NCBI GenBank assembly: GCA_023374045.1
Contig: CM041779.1
Coordinates: forward strand, 146,693,485 to 146,757,484
DNA: 64,000 nt
Direction: 5' to 3'
From: Limonium bicolor
Taxonomy: Eukaryota; Streptophyta; Magnoliopsida; Caryophyllales; Plumbaginaceae
Positions 47,670 through 59,600 of the stretch are shown here, piece after piece (positions within the stretch are counted from its first letter, which is position 1; the number at the start of each line of letters is the position of its first letter). The position numbers were made by a program, and so were the translations under genes. The notes beneath the pieces are model-generated. The model was not told the origin of the DNA. It did no database searches and was given only the letters and a program-made list of their open reading frames with translations.

Positions 47670-50600
47670 CTTCCTGCAAAACTCAAAAAAGGTGTGGTTA
47701 AACATTGTCCAGGCTCACTAATAACTATTTCCAAGTAATACAACAATACAATTTCTTCTGTTTGATGCTGGATACATGGAGCAATACAAAAATCTATACA
47801 ATAACTCAAACTCAACGTTATGCTAAACATAATCAGCTATATACCTCGGGTCTTTCCTAACTCGGCTGAACGACTACGAGCTAATGGGCTGGTCACATTC
47901 TCTTCCCTTCGAAAGTGGCCTGGTCCTCAAGGCGGAAATCGAGAAAGTCCTGCTGCAAGTCGGAGATGGGTTCCCAAGATGCATCCTTAGGTGGAAGACC
48001 TTGCCACTCAACCAACACATGAGGAACGAAGCGACCAGCCACGAGCTGATCCCGACAGTCCAAAACGCGGTCAGGACTACGAGCTAATGGGCTGGTCACA
48101 TTCTCTTCCCCTTCGAAAGTGGCCTTGTCCATGACATGAGGAACGAAGCGACCAACCAGGAGCTGATCCCGACGGTCCAAAACGCGGCCAGAACCCCGCA
48201 CTCGGCCCTCGACGAACTCCGGAGGTAAGGTAGCGGCTGCAGGCAGAGGAGACCCCACAGCCTTCTTCAAAAGAGAAATATGGAAGACATTATGAATGCA
48301 AGCGTCCAGAGGCAACTGGAGTTTGTACGCAACCGCACCCACGCGAGGAAGGGTCGGGAACGGGCTGTAGAACTGTTTTGCCAATATAAAGGATGAGCGA
48401 TGCGCCACTGAAGATTGACGATACGGTTGAAGCTTCACATAGACCAAGTCCCCCACAAGAAACTTGGCATTTGTCCGATGCTTGTTTGTCTTCTGCTGCA
48501 TTCGAAGACGAGCCCGAGCAACGTTGTCCTTCAAGATCTGGAGGAGGTCCGAATGAGATAGGAGTACTGAGTCCACCACAGCCACTGACGAAGCGCCCCA
48601 CTCGTAATCCAGCAAGATAGGAGGAGGGCAGCCATACACGGCCTCAAAGGGAGTAGTCCCGATAAAAGAATGGAGACTGGTGTTGTAACACCACTCGGCC
48701 CAGTGAAGATAATCGACCCACAACGATGGCGTGTCCGCTACGTAGCATCGAAGATAGTCCTCAAGGAGTCGGCTCACAATCTCTGACTGCCCGTCAGATT
48801 GTGGATGATATGTACTAGACATAGACAAGGTCGTGCCCTGCTGTTGGAACAATTCATGCCAGAAAGCGCTCATGGAAATGGGATCACGATTAGAGACGAT
48901 GTTGGACAGGAGTCCACGCATACGACAAATCTCTCGAGCAAACACATTAGCAATGTCAACTGCGGAGAACTTAGAACCGAGGGCACAGAAGTGAGCGTAC
49001 TTAGACAACCGGTCAACCACGACCATGACTGTGGAGTGACCACGAGACGGAGGTAGATGAGTGATAAAGTCCACCGAGATCTCATCCCAAACCTTCATCG
49101 GAACGGGCAGAGGCTGTAATAGCCCCTTCGTAGCACGATTCTCTGGCTTAACCTCCTGACAGGTCGGAAAGGATTGGACCGCTGCCTTAACATCCTCATG
49201 GATATCGGGCCAATAAAATACCGCGGTAAGCTTGGAGAGAGTACGCGAAACCCCCTTGTGTCCCCCTATCGGAGAGGATTGAAACTCCTAGATCAAAAGC
49301 AAACAGAGGGCAGAGGCTTCAGGCACAAAAAGACGATTCTTGTAATACATCAACCCCTTGTGAAGCACGGGATGAGCAGCCAGCTCATCCTTAATACTCT
49401 GAACCTAAACCTGACAATGCTTTAAATTAAAGGTGCGGAGAACTGACAGGAGGGCGACCACCGGACGAGATGTGACCTGAAAACTGCTAAACTAACCATC
49501 CTTAATCCGTGAAAGTGCGTCAGCCGGAGCATTGTCCTTGCCCGGCCGATAAACGATAGTGAAGTCGAATCCCAGAAGTTCGGTTAACCAACACTGCTGC
49601 TTGGGAGTCTGAATAGTCTGCAAAATGAATGGAATGTGTCCTTAAAACTATCAAAAGCTGTCGTAGAGTCAAGAGACCTATGGAATGCGTCCTTCTTTAA
49701 CAAGGACATGAGAGGCGCAACAATCTTAGCAAACCCCCGCAATACCGACGATAATACCCAGCCAATCTCAAGAACCCACACAACTGGCGGATGTTACAGG
49801 GCTGAGGCCACGCAACAATAGCGGCTAGCTTATCTGGATCCACGGCTACCCCATCTGATGAAATAATATGGCCAAGATATGAAATGGAAGCAACTCCAAT
49901 AGTACACTTAGACGCTTTGGCAAAAAAAATGAAGCATCACCCAGTAATTGCAGAACATGGTCCAAGTGTATTAAGTGCGAAGCATGGTCCGGGCTATAAA
50001 CAAGACAAGAATATACTGGCGGAGAACCGAACGAAAGAAATTGTTCATGGCAGCCTGGAACGAAGATGGCGCATTTGTGAGGCCAAATGGCAACACCAGG
50101 AACTCATAGTAGCCATCATGGGTACGGAAGGCCGTCTTAAGGACATCAGACGGTGCTAGGCGTAGTTGATGATAACCCACGCGAAGAACCAGCTTAGAAA
50201 AAATCGTGGCTCCATGCAACTCATCTAACAATTTGTCCACTGTCGGAATAGAAAAACGGTCCTTGATTGTCACCGCGTTCAATGCACGATAGTCCACACA
50301 AAAGCGCCAGAAGCCATCCCTCTTGCAGACTAGAAGGACCGGGGATGAAAACGGACTTGAACTGGGACAAATCACGCCCTCCCGAAACATCTCCTCTACC
50401 AACCGCTCAATCTCAGCCTTGCTTGTAAGGATAGAGGTAGGGGTGAACATTCACAGGCTGGGCTGTAAATATATATTTACTAAAGGTTTTTGATGTGGCA
50501 AAATCACCAGAATATTATCTCAACAACCAAGCATAGGCTTTCCTATATTATCTCAACAACCTCTACAGCCAGCCTTTAGAAGATCTTAACAGAATATTTA

Positions 50601-53600
50601 CTCAATGTTCAGAAGGAATAAATCAGAGGCGCCAGCATTATACTAGGAAACAGTTTAGAGATATTTTAGGATCTTTTAGTTTGTATTTATATTAGTTTTA
50701 GATAAAGATTTTTGTAGATATTTAGGAGGTTGTTATCTGCCTCCAAGTAGTATAAATGTACAGCAAAAACATCAGAAAAGGTAGAGCTTCTACCGTAAAA
50801 ATAGAGTCTTGAGAGAGAAGAGAGTTGTTGATAGTAATCAACGTTTTTGTCTAGAATTAGACGTGAGAGTGATTGTTCAAAGTGTTGAACAGATCAGGTG
50901 AGGAGTTTTCAAGTTATCAATAATAAGATTGATAGCGGAGTTTTTCTTCTAAACACTTTCTGTCTCGTTTCTCGTTTCTCTCTGCTCTGTTAGTCTTGTA
51001 CTGAGGCTTCTGATTTTATACATTACGAACTTACAAGTGGTATCAGAGCGGTTTACCCAATATAGAGGTTAACACTTCTGGGTAGATCGTGAAAGATGAG
51101 TTCGTATTATGTAAAAGCACCAAGGTTGACGAAATTCAATTATTCCAAGTGGTGCGAACAGATGGAAGCTCAGTTGATGTCCATGGATTACAAGGTTTGG
51201 AAGGTGGTGGCGCAAGGTGATTACAAACCTACTATGGTTGTTGAAGGTGTGAAACAGGCCAAACCTGAGGATCAATGGACAGAAGCCGATGAAAATCTTT
51301 TAAGCAAAAATAAACGAGCTCTTCGCATTCTTGTCTCCTCCTTGTCCGACGAAGATCAAGGAAGAGTTTTGGGTATAAGAACGGCAAAAGAAGTATGGGA
51401 CTTCTTGAAGATTGCTTATCAAGGAACGGAATCTATCCGCAAAGCCAAGGAGAAACAGTTTCAACGAGATTTTAACAACTTTAAAATGTCAGAGGGCGCG
51501 AGTCTAGCACTGACTGGTGGAAAGGTTCAATCAAGTGCTTATGGAACTCAAAACGGTTGGGGTAACTCTTTCTAATGAGACTATTAATGAAAGATTTCTT
51601 GATTCACTAACCAAAGATTGGCTTAACTATACATCACTTCTTGAGAAAATGAAAGAATTATCATCTATGTCATTTGAAGAATTGTGTTCAGATTTGATGG
51701 TTCATGAAAGCAAGATGGAGGAACAAAATCTAGTGGTGCACAAGGATCTTGCACTAAAGGCAAAGATTAATGTAGAGACACCATACTGGGAGTATGATGA
51801 TGACATGGAGAATGAGATCACTATGCTAGCACAAGGACTGAAGCGTATTCTTAGTCGAAAACGTGGAGGTCACCATGGTGAAAATTCTAAACGTGAGTAT
51901 AATACCAGCAAGCATGAATGTTTCCGATGTCACAAAAGGACATTTGATAAAGGATTGTCCTTTACCATCAAAACCTCCACAACATCGAGGATGTGAGTCA
52001 CGCATGGAAGCTGCCGTATGGGATGAGTGATACTGAATCAGATGGCATAGAGAGCAATGCAGCACATTATTGCATGACTGCAATCCATCGGTCTCATACT
52101 GACACTGCCAAATATGATGAAACTATGTGTTTGATGGCTGGAGATAAGGTTCTTCAATCTCTCATTAGGGATCAGGTAAGTTCTCAAAGCTTGAATGATT
52201 TTTATGATAGTTCTACTAAGTCACAAGTGTTTGATGTGTTGAAAGATGCTCTTTCGAAAATTAGGGATTTGGAAGCGAAACAGGGACATAACACTGAGTC
52301 TCATACTGTGATTAGTAAACTACAAGAAGAGATTATTGTTTTGAAAGAACAAAATAAGGAGTTGGCATCTCAGTTAGTCTTAAACTCAGCTAAGGTTGTT
52401 CAATCCACGTTTACTACACCCGTCAGTACTAAACTGAGTTCTATTCCTGAGTGGGCAGAAAAAGAAATTCAATCTCTCAAAGCTGATAATGAGTGGATAC
52501 GTCAGGATAATGCTGATCTACAAAGGCAGTGTGATGCACTTAGTAGAAAATTGGACATTATGACTTTGAAAAATCCATCTTGGTATAAAGGAAAAGCTAA
52601 ACTTAATGAAATGGTAGGTCGACCTAATCAAGGACGTGCTGGTCTAGGGTTTTATGGCACTACTTCATCGACGTAATGTTTTACCCCAGAAACAAGTTCA
52701 CAGACTAGGACTGATCCTACAAGATATCCTAGTGTTTCTAATCCACGAACTTCATATAGCACTGCTATGAATGTTACTTCACATGTAAGGGTTGAATGTA
52801 GTTACTGTCATATACATGGTCACCATATTCGTTCATGTCATAAGCTTCAACGCAAGAATGCTCGACTTGCTCAGTCTAATACTGTTAAATATGCTCAGCT
52901 TATATCAATCATAGACGTCCCAGACTACAATGGGTCCCTAAGCGGCACTAACTGTTTTCTCTTTTCAGGATAATAAAGATCCAAACTGGCGGCTGATGGA
53001 GTTTAGACGTTCTTGTTATAAAAGGAAATCACACTCTACTAACTTTGGTTTGGTTTGTCATGTAGGATCTGCCTTCTTCCTAAGGGCTTTCACAGATCGA
53101 GACTGTAAAAAATTTATTTCTGGTTCTGCCTCAAATTGGTCAGCTCAAGCCCGGTGTCTTGGTTCTTCTAAAGAGGCAATCACATATTGCACTCTCCCCA
53201 TTGAAGCGGTATATATCGTTGCTACTGCTTGATGCGCCCACATCCTCTACCTTCAATATCAATTGGCTGACTATGGTGTTCCTCAGTCTCCTGTGCCAAT
53301 CTACTATGATACTCTCTTCAGTATTGCACTGACGAAGGATTCAGTTCAACATTCCTTGATTATACATATTGAGATCCGTCATTACTTTTCTCAAAATCAA
53401 GTTGGCAAGAATATTGTGGATCTCCCTCATTGTGCCACTGATCAACAATTGGCAAGCACTTTCACCAAAGCTCTTCCACACGAAACATTATCCTCATTCA
53501 GTCTTGCACTGTGGATGCTCAGTGAAGTTTCTTTTTTTTATCGTATTGACTCCTATTGTCTGCATCAGAATTGGTACTTTAAAGTGAGTGGAGCGTGACA

Positions 53601-56600
53601 TATATTTTATTATTTCATTTGACTCCATAATAAAGTGAGGATTACTTCTCTTTCCGTGGCATTTCTTGATTATTAATTTGGCTGATCTGGATCAAATTCT
53701 AAGTTGGAACATTGAACATCTGGTGGCACTATCCATTTATTACCACCACTTATCTTTCCGGTTATCTGTACCTGACCAACTGTCTCCTCAGCATAGAACC
53801 CACTTTCGCTGGTCACTTTTCACTCACCATTTTCTCTACAAGATTCCCGTACCATTTTTCCAGTTTCTTTGTTGCACAAAATTTACCTCACCAATGGCTT
53901 TCATACTGGTATTTTTGCTAGTCTTTTCTTTCTATCCCATAAAGGATTCTCGAATAGTAACATAAAAAAAGGGTGATTCGCTTCTGGTTGTACAAGCATT
54001 ATCCAACATCAGATGCTATATTTGCTTCAGCACAAGGCTGAACAACCCGGTCCAAGACTAGACTGAGGTTTAGTGGGAAGAAATAAAGGAATTATGCAAC
54101 ACCCTACAAAATTCATATCAATCTTGCCCAATTATGATGTACCATATGTTGCACAAGATTACACAAATAATTTTTCATGTTGTACCTCTGGATGTTGTCA
54201 TGTCTACGCCTCTGGATCATAATCATGATTGGATCCTTAACTCTTTCCAAGATGAGTCTTGAACTGAACGATGATCAGTGCATTGTTAAACAACCACTAA
54301 AGGCTTTGGGTGTGTCTTCACAACCCTCAGAGCTTCTGGCCTGTCTACCTCAGCAGATGAAGAAATTTGAAGAAGCTATTCTTGAAGTATGTGTTAATCT
54401 TCTACCTCATTGCCTTTTCATTTCGATAGCCAGCTTCCTAGTCAGCCTTAGCCTGACCCGGCGACACTTTTATTCCTATTCATTGCCTTTTCTATGGACA
54501 ACCTATCCTTATGTTCTGTGTTCCTACGCATGAATTTGTATAAAATGCCATTTTGATGATCCTGCATGCTATTTTACACTTCGTGAGATATACTTTTTAG
54601 TACCATTTTTTGATTTCGCAAAAGGGGGAAATATGGTGGATAATTTGAATATGTTACTTGATTAACAAAATCTTGTTCAAGTGCTGCAAGGTTTTAACAT
54701 CTTCAGGGGGAATGCATATCTTGAGGGGGAATGCTACATTATCTCACCATACAAAGTTTGCTCACATCAAAAAAGGGGGAAACTGTAAATGTATATTTAC
54801 TAAAGGTTTTTGATGTGGCAAAATCACCAGAATATTATCTCAACAACCAAGCATAGGCTTTCCTATATTATCTCAACAACCTCTACAGCCAGCCTTTAGA
54901 AGATCTTAACAGAATATTTACTCAATGTTCAGAAGGAATAAATCAGAGGCGCCAGCATTATACTAGGAAACAGTTTAGAGATATTTTAGGATCTTTTAGT
55001 TTGTATTTATATTAGTTTTAGATAAAGATTTTTGTAGATATTTAGGAGGTTGTTATCTGCCTCCAAGTAGTATAAATGTACAGCAAAAACATCAGAAAAG
55101 GTAGAGCTTCTACCGTACCGTAAAAATAGAGTCTTGAGAGAGAAGAGTTGTTGATAGTAATCAACGTTTTTGTCTAGAATTAGACGTGAGAGTGATTGTT
55201 CAAAGTGTTGAACAGATCAGGTGAGGAGTTTTCAAGTTATCAATAATAAGATTGATAGCGGAGTTTTTCTTTTTAACACTTTCTGTCTCGTTTCTCGTTT
55301 CTGCTCTCTGTTAGTCTTGTACTGAGGCTTCTGATTTTATACATTACGAACTTTCATGGGCATCCAGCAATAATGGAATGAAATGATCATGCGGCCGGGA
55401 AGGAGGCAGGTGCGGCTGTTAGACGATCGTGGAGTTTCAACTTAGGAGGTGTTGCATGTCAGGTGTTGATGCCGATGGCAGCGCGGCTGACTCGTCGATG
55501 GTCACGTCCACCTACCGAGCAAAAGAGGGTGAAGCAGTCCTCAAGACCGCCCCGCTGCTGATCGGCGTGCAATTGCAAAAATGAAATCGGAGGACCGGCA
55601 CCGGGGGAATGTCGTGCATCGTAACCCACATATCATCCCAACACACCATCATAAGTCTTTGTACTCAGTGATAACCGGGCCTAATGTCAAAAGCCACACG
55701 CAACCGAGGACGGCATCCGTGCCGTGAACAACAAGCAAGTAAAAGGTGATCGGGAACACATGGTTGGCAAGCGAGACCATCAGAAGCGCGGTAATCCCGT
55801 CACTAGACACGGCTTCTTCATTGCCAACAATGACCCAAAAATGACGGGACGGCTTAACCGGAAGGCCAAGGAGGCGCACCCAACACGGGTGGATGAAGTT
55901 GTGCGTCGAAGCCCCGTCAACAAGCATAACCAAGGGCTGATCGTTGATCTTTCCCAAGATCCGCAACGTAGTCTGCACGGATTCACCCTCAAAGGCATGG
56001 AAGGAGATATTCGAAACGTCATCCTCCAAGGGCATGCTGAAGTCGGTCGCATCAGATGGGAAAAATTCTGGCTTGGGAATGGCCTCATCAACAGAGCGAA
56101 CGGCTCTACAACTAACCAGAAATATTGACGGGTTTTACAACAGTGACCCGGTACAAAACGCTTGTCACAAGTATAGCATAAACCCTTTTCCCGACGTGCT
56201 AAAGCTTCTACGGAAGTGAGATGAAAAACGGGAGCCCGGGCAGGGGCGTCGGAAGTCAGGATGGCGGACGACGTCTTAGCGGCTGGCGGGGGAGCGTTGG
56301 AATCAGCGTCGTCGTCGACGATAGTGGTACGAACAGCTTGTTGTAGGGCGATCGAACCGGAGGCCGAACATAAACAGCAGAGAGTTTCTCCTCGACTGAA
56401 TGAGCCATTACGACCGCAGACATAAGGCTCACCGGTTGCAGAAGAAGTACTTCTTGATGGATGTCATCACGCAGGCCGGACACATAACAGTTGATGGCGC
56501 AGCTGGCCAAAGGCAGATGCGGGACGCAGAACCACAGGGCTTCGAATGCCTCTGTATATATGGCAATGGTAGTGGTTTGTGTGAGCTTGTAGAGGGCGCC

Positions 56601-59600
56601 CTCCGGGCTCTCAAATGCGGAAGGACCGAACCGGTCTTGGACTACATGCTTGAATTGCTCCCACGACGTGAATAGGTGGGCCTGGTGCTGAAGTGTGAAC
56701 CAAACCAGCGTTGCACCCGATATGTACATCACGGCTATGTCGAGACGTTGCTTAGACAGAATGTGGTGATACAAAAAGAAAAAATCGCTCAATCTGAAAT
56801 AACCACCCGTGGACATTGTCGCCGGTGAAGAATGGGATCTTAAGCTTGTGCGTCCGGACAGGAAGAGGTTGCGCCGACGAGGACAATGCTCCAGCCGGTG
56901 GTGTCCACAAGATGGGAACGCACGTTTCCTTGGCTGTGAGCCGGTTGATGACATCGGTTAATTGGTTTTGCACCGTCTTTTTTAACTCAAGTTGGGCGGC
57001 AACCAAGGGGTTGATGTTACAGCCTTCTCAATCTGTAACGGATCTGATCCACAACCAGAGTGCAATTGCTCTCACTTAAACAACAACACTCAGCTCTCGT
57101 CGCAAGTCGCCATGAGGAAGAAGACAACCACGCAATAGAGAGGAGGAAATGACAGAGGAATATTCAAGAATGGAAATGTTTCTTTTCTATTTTATTCATT
57201 CTGTTTTGACAGTACTTATAGGTGTGTACAGCACAACTAATGTAACAGTTGCAACTGATTTACAGAAATGAAATTGTATATTCGTTTAAAGCTAGCACGT
57301 GACAGAATATATCACTACATATTACTGTTTTATCGAATATCTATAACAAATCTCCCCCCCTTTGGAAAACCTTGTCCTCAAGGTTGGAAGTGAGGATATT
57401 TCTTCAATAGATCATAGTAAAATTCCCAGGTTGCCTCCTCAATGGGAAGATCTGTCCATTTAATCAAAACCTGTGTAGCTGCCTTACCCTGTCGATTCAC
57501 CATCCTACGTTGCAAAATTGTTTCTGGTTCATGGATCAAAACATCAGTGGTAGCAGGTGGTAACTGAGTGGAAGTAGTAGCAGTCCCAATTTGTTGTTTC
57601 AACTGAGAAACATGAAAAACCGGGTGGATGGTAGAGGAAGCAGGAAGATCGAGCTTGTAAGCTCTAGTGCCACACTTATCCAATACTGTGAAAGGACCAT
57701 AATACTTAGGAGACAGCTTGTGATGGGACCGAGAAACTACTGAGTTTTGACGGTAAGGTTGCAGTTTAACAAACACCAAATCCCCAATTTCAAAATTCCT
57801 TTCTGATCTATGCAAGTTACTTTGCTGCTCCATTCGGTGTTGAGCGCGCATCAGATGGAATTTGAGGACCTGCAACATGTTCTCCCTATCCTGGAGACAT
57901 TTTGCTACCACTGCTACTTTTGACTCACCAGGAACATAAGGTAGATGTTGAGGTGGAGTCTGCCCATACACGATCTCGAACGGGGTCAATTGTGTAGCAG
58001 TATGAAATGAGGTGTTGTACCAAAACTCAGCTAAGGGCAGATACTTACTCCACATATAAGGTCTGTCACTTGTCATACATCGAAGATAGGTCTCCAAACA
58101 ACGATTAACAACCTCGGTCTGTCCATCAGACTGAGGGTGATAAGCAGTAGAATAGTTCAAATCAACTCCTTGTAATGTGAATAGTTCACGCCAAAATTCA
58201 CTCAAAAAGACAGTGTCTCTATCACTGGTGATAGACCGTGGAAAGCCATGCAACTTGAAGATGTGATCCAGGTATACCTGCGCAACTGATGCAGCAGTAT
58301 AAGGGTGACTTAAGGCGAGAAAATGAGCTGCCTTACTCATTCTGTCCACAACCACCAGTATGACAGTTTTCCCAAATGACATAGGAAGAGCATCAATGAA
58401 ATCCATCGACACATCTTGCCATACTTCTTCAGGAACAGGCAACGGTTGCAACAATCCAGGATAAGCAGAAGTATCATACTTGCACCGTTGACAAACATCA
58501 CAAGCTCTAATAAAGGCCTGTACATCTTTAGTCATGCCTTTCCAGTAGAATAAAGCTTTTACCCTTTGACTGGTGGCATCACGACCCGAATGACCTCCCA
58601 TGCTCGAGGAGTGTAACCACTGCAGAATCTTATTTCGTAGTTGATTGTCAGCAGGAACAACCAACTTGCTTTTTCTGCGCAGAACATTATTACTCCAGCT
58701 AAAATGCTTATGACTGCTTCTATTATTTTTTAAATCATCAATAACAGAAGCGGTATGGGGATCCAGCGCATAAGCAGACTGAATTTGCTGTAATAAATCA
58801 CCTTGGAGTACTGATAAAGCAAATGAAAGAATTTCAGAACCATCTTTGCGCGACAATGCATCTGCAGCAAGGTTTTCCTTGCCTTGCCGATATTGTATCT
58901 CATAATCGAATTCAAGCAGCTTGGGTAACCACTGCTGTTGAACAGGAGTATTCAATCTCTGCTCAAGCAAATACTTGAGACTCCGTTGATCAGTCTTGAT
59001 CACAAAATGAGCAGTGAGAAGGTAATGCCGCCACTTTTGCAAAGCAAATACAACTGCTAACAGTTCTTTTTCATAGATGGACAGCAATAACTGTTTACCT
59101 TGCAAATGTCTGCTAATGTATGCCAAAGGGTGACCTTCTTGCATTAGAACTGCACCAATTCCCTGGCTACTAGCATCTGTCTCAACCAAGAACGGCTTGT
59201 CAAACTGCGGTAAAGCCAATACTGGAGCTTGACAGAGAGCAGTTTTAAGCTGGTTAAAAGCTGCAGTTGCCTCATCATTCCAATGAAAAGAATCCTTCTT
59301 GGTTAAGAGAGTAAGAGGTCTAGCTATGGTTCCAAAATTTCGGACAAACCTTCTATAATACCCAGCTAGACCCAAAAATCCTCGAAGCTGTTTCAGATTC
59401 TGTGGGATTGGCCAATCAGCCACAGCCTTCACCTTAGCCGGATCTGTTGCAATACCCTGAGCTGAAATGAAATGGCCAAGGTATTCTACCTTATCAGCTG
59501 CAAAGTCACATTTGCTAGCCTTTGCATAAAGCTTGTGCTGACGCATTAAATCAAAAACTTGCCGCAGATGGGTTATATGCTCATCAATGGACCTGCTGTA

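Larger units (their letters stand above)
50464..55356 (+). mobile_element. SIRE-like Ty1/copia element, internally deleted
   Basis: LTRs at 50464-51035 and 54784-55356 flank a 3.7-kb core. Target duplication TGGGC lies at 50459-50463 and 55357-55361. The 5' LTR is followed by a tRNA-iMet primer site, and aaaaaagggggaaac precedes the 3' LTR. The LTRs differ by a handful of substitutions and small indels (about 98% alike by eye). The core keeps a large coiled-coil gag and the end of RNase H; protease, integrase and RT are gone. The large coiled-coil gag and the long 3' region suggest the SIRE/Maximus group. It can move only if helped in trans. Confidence 0.95.
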
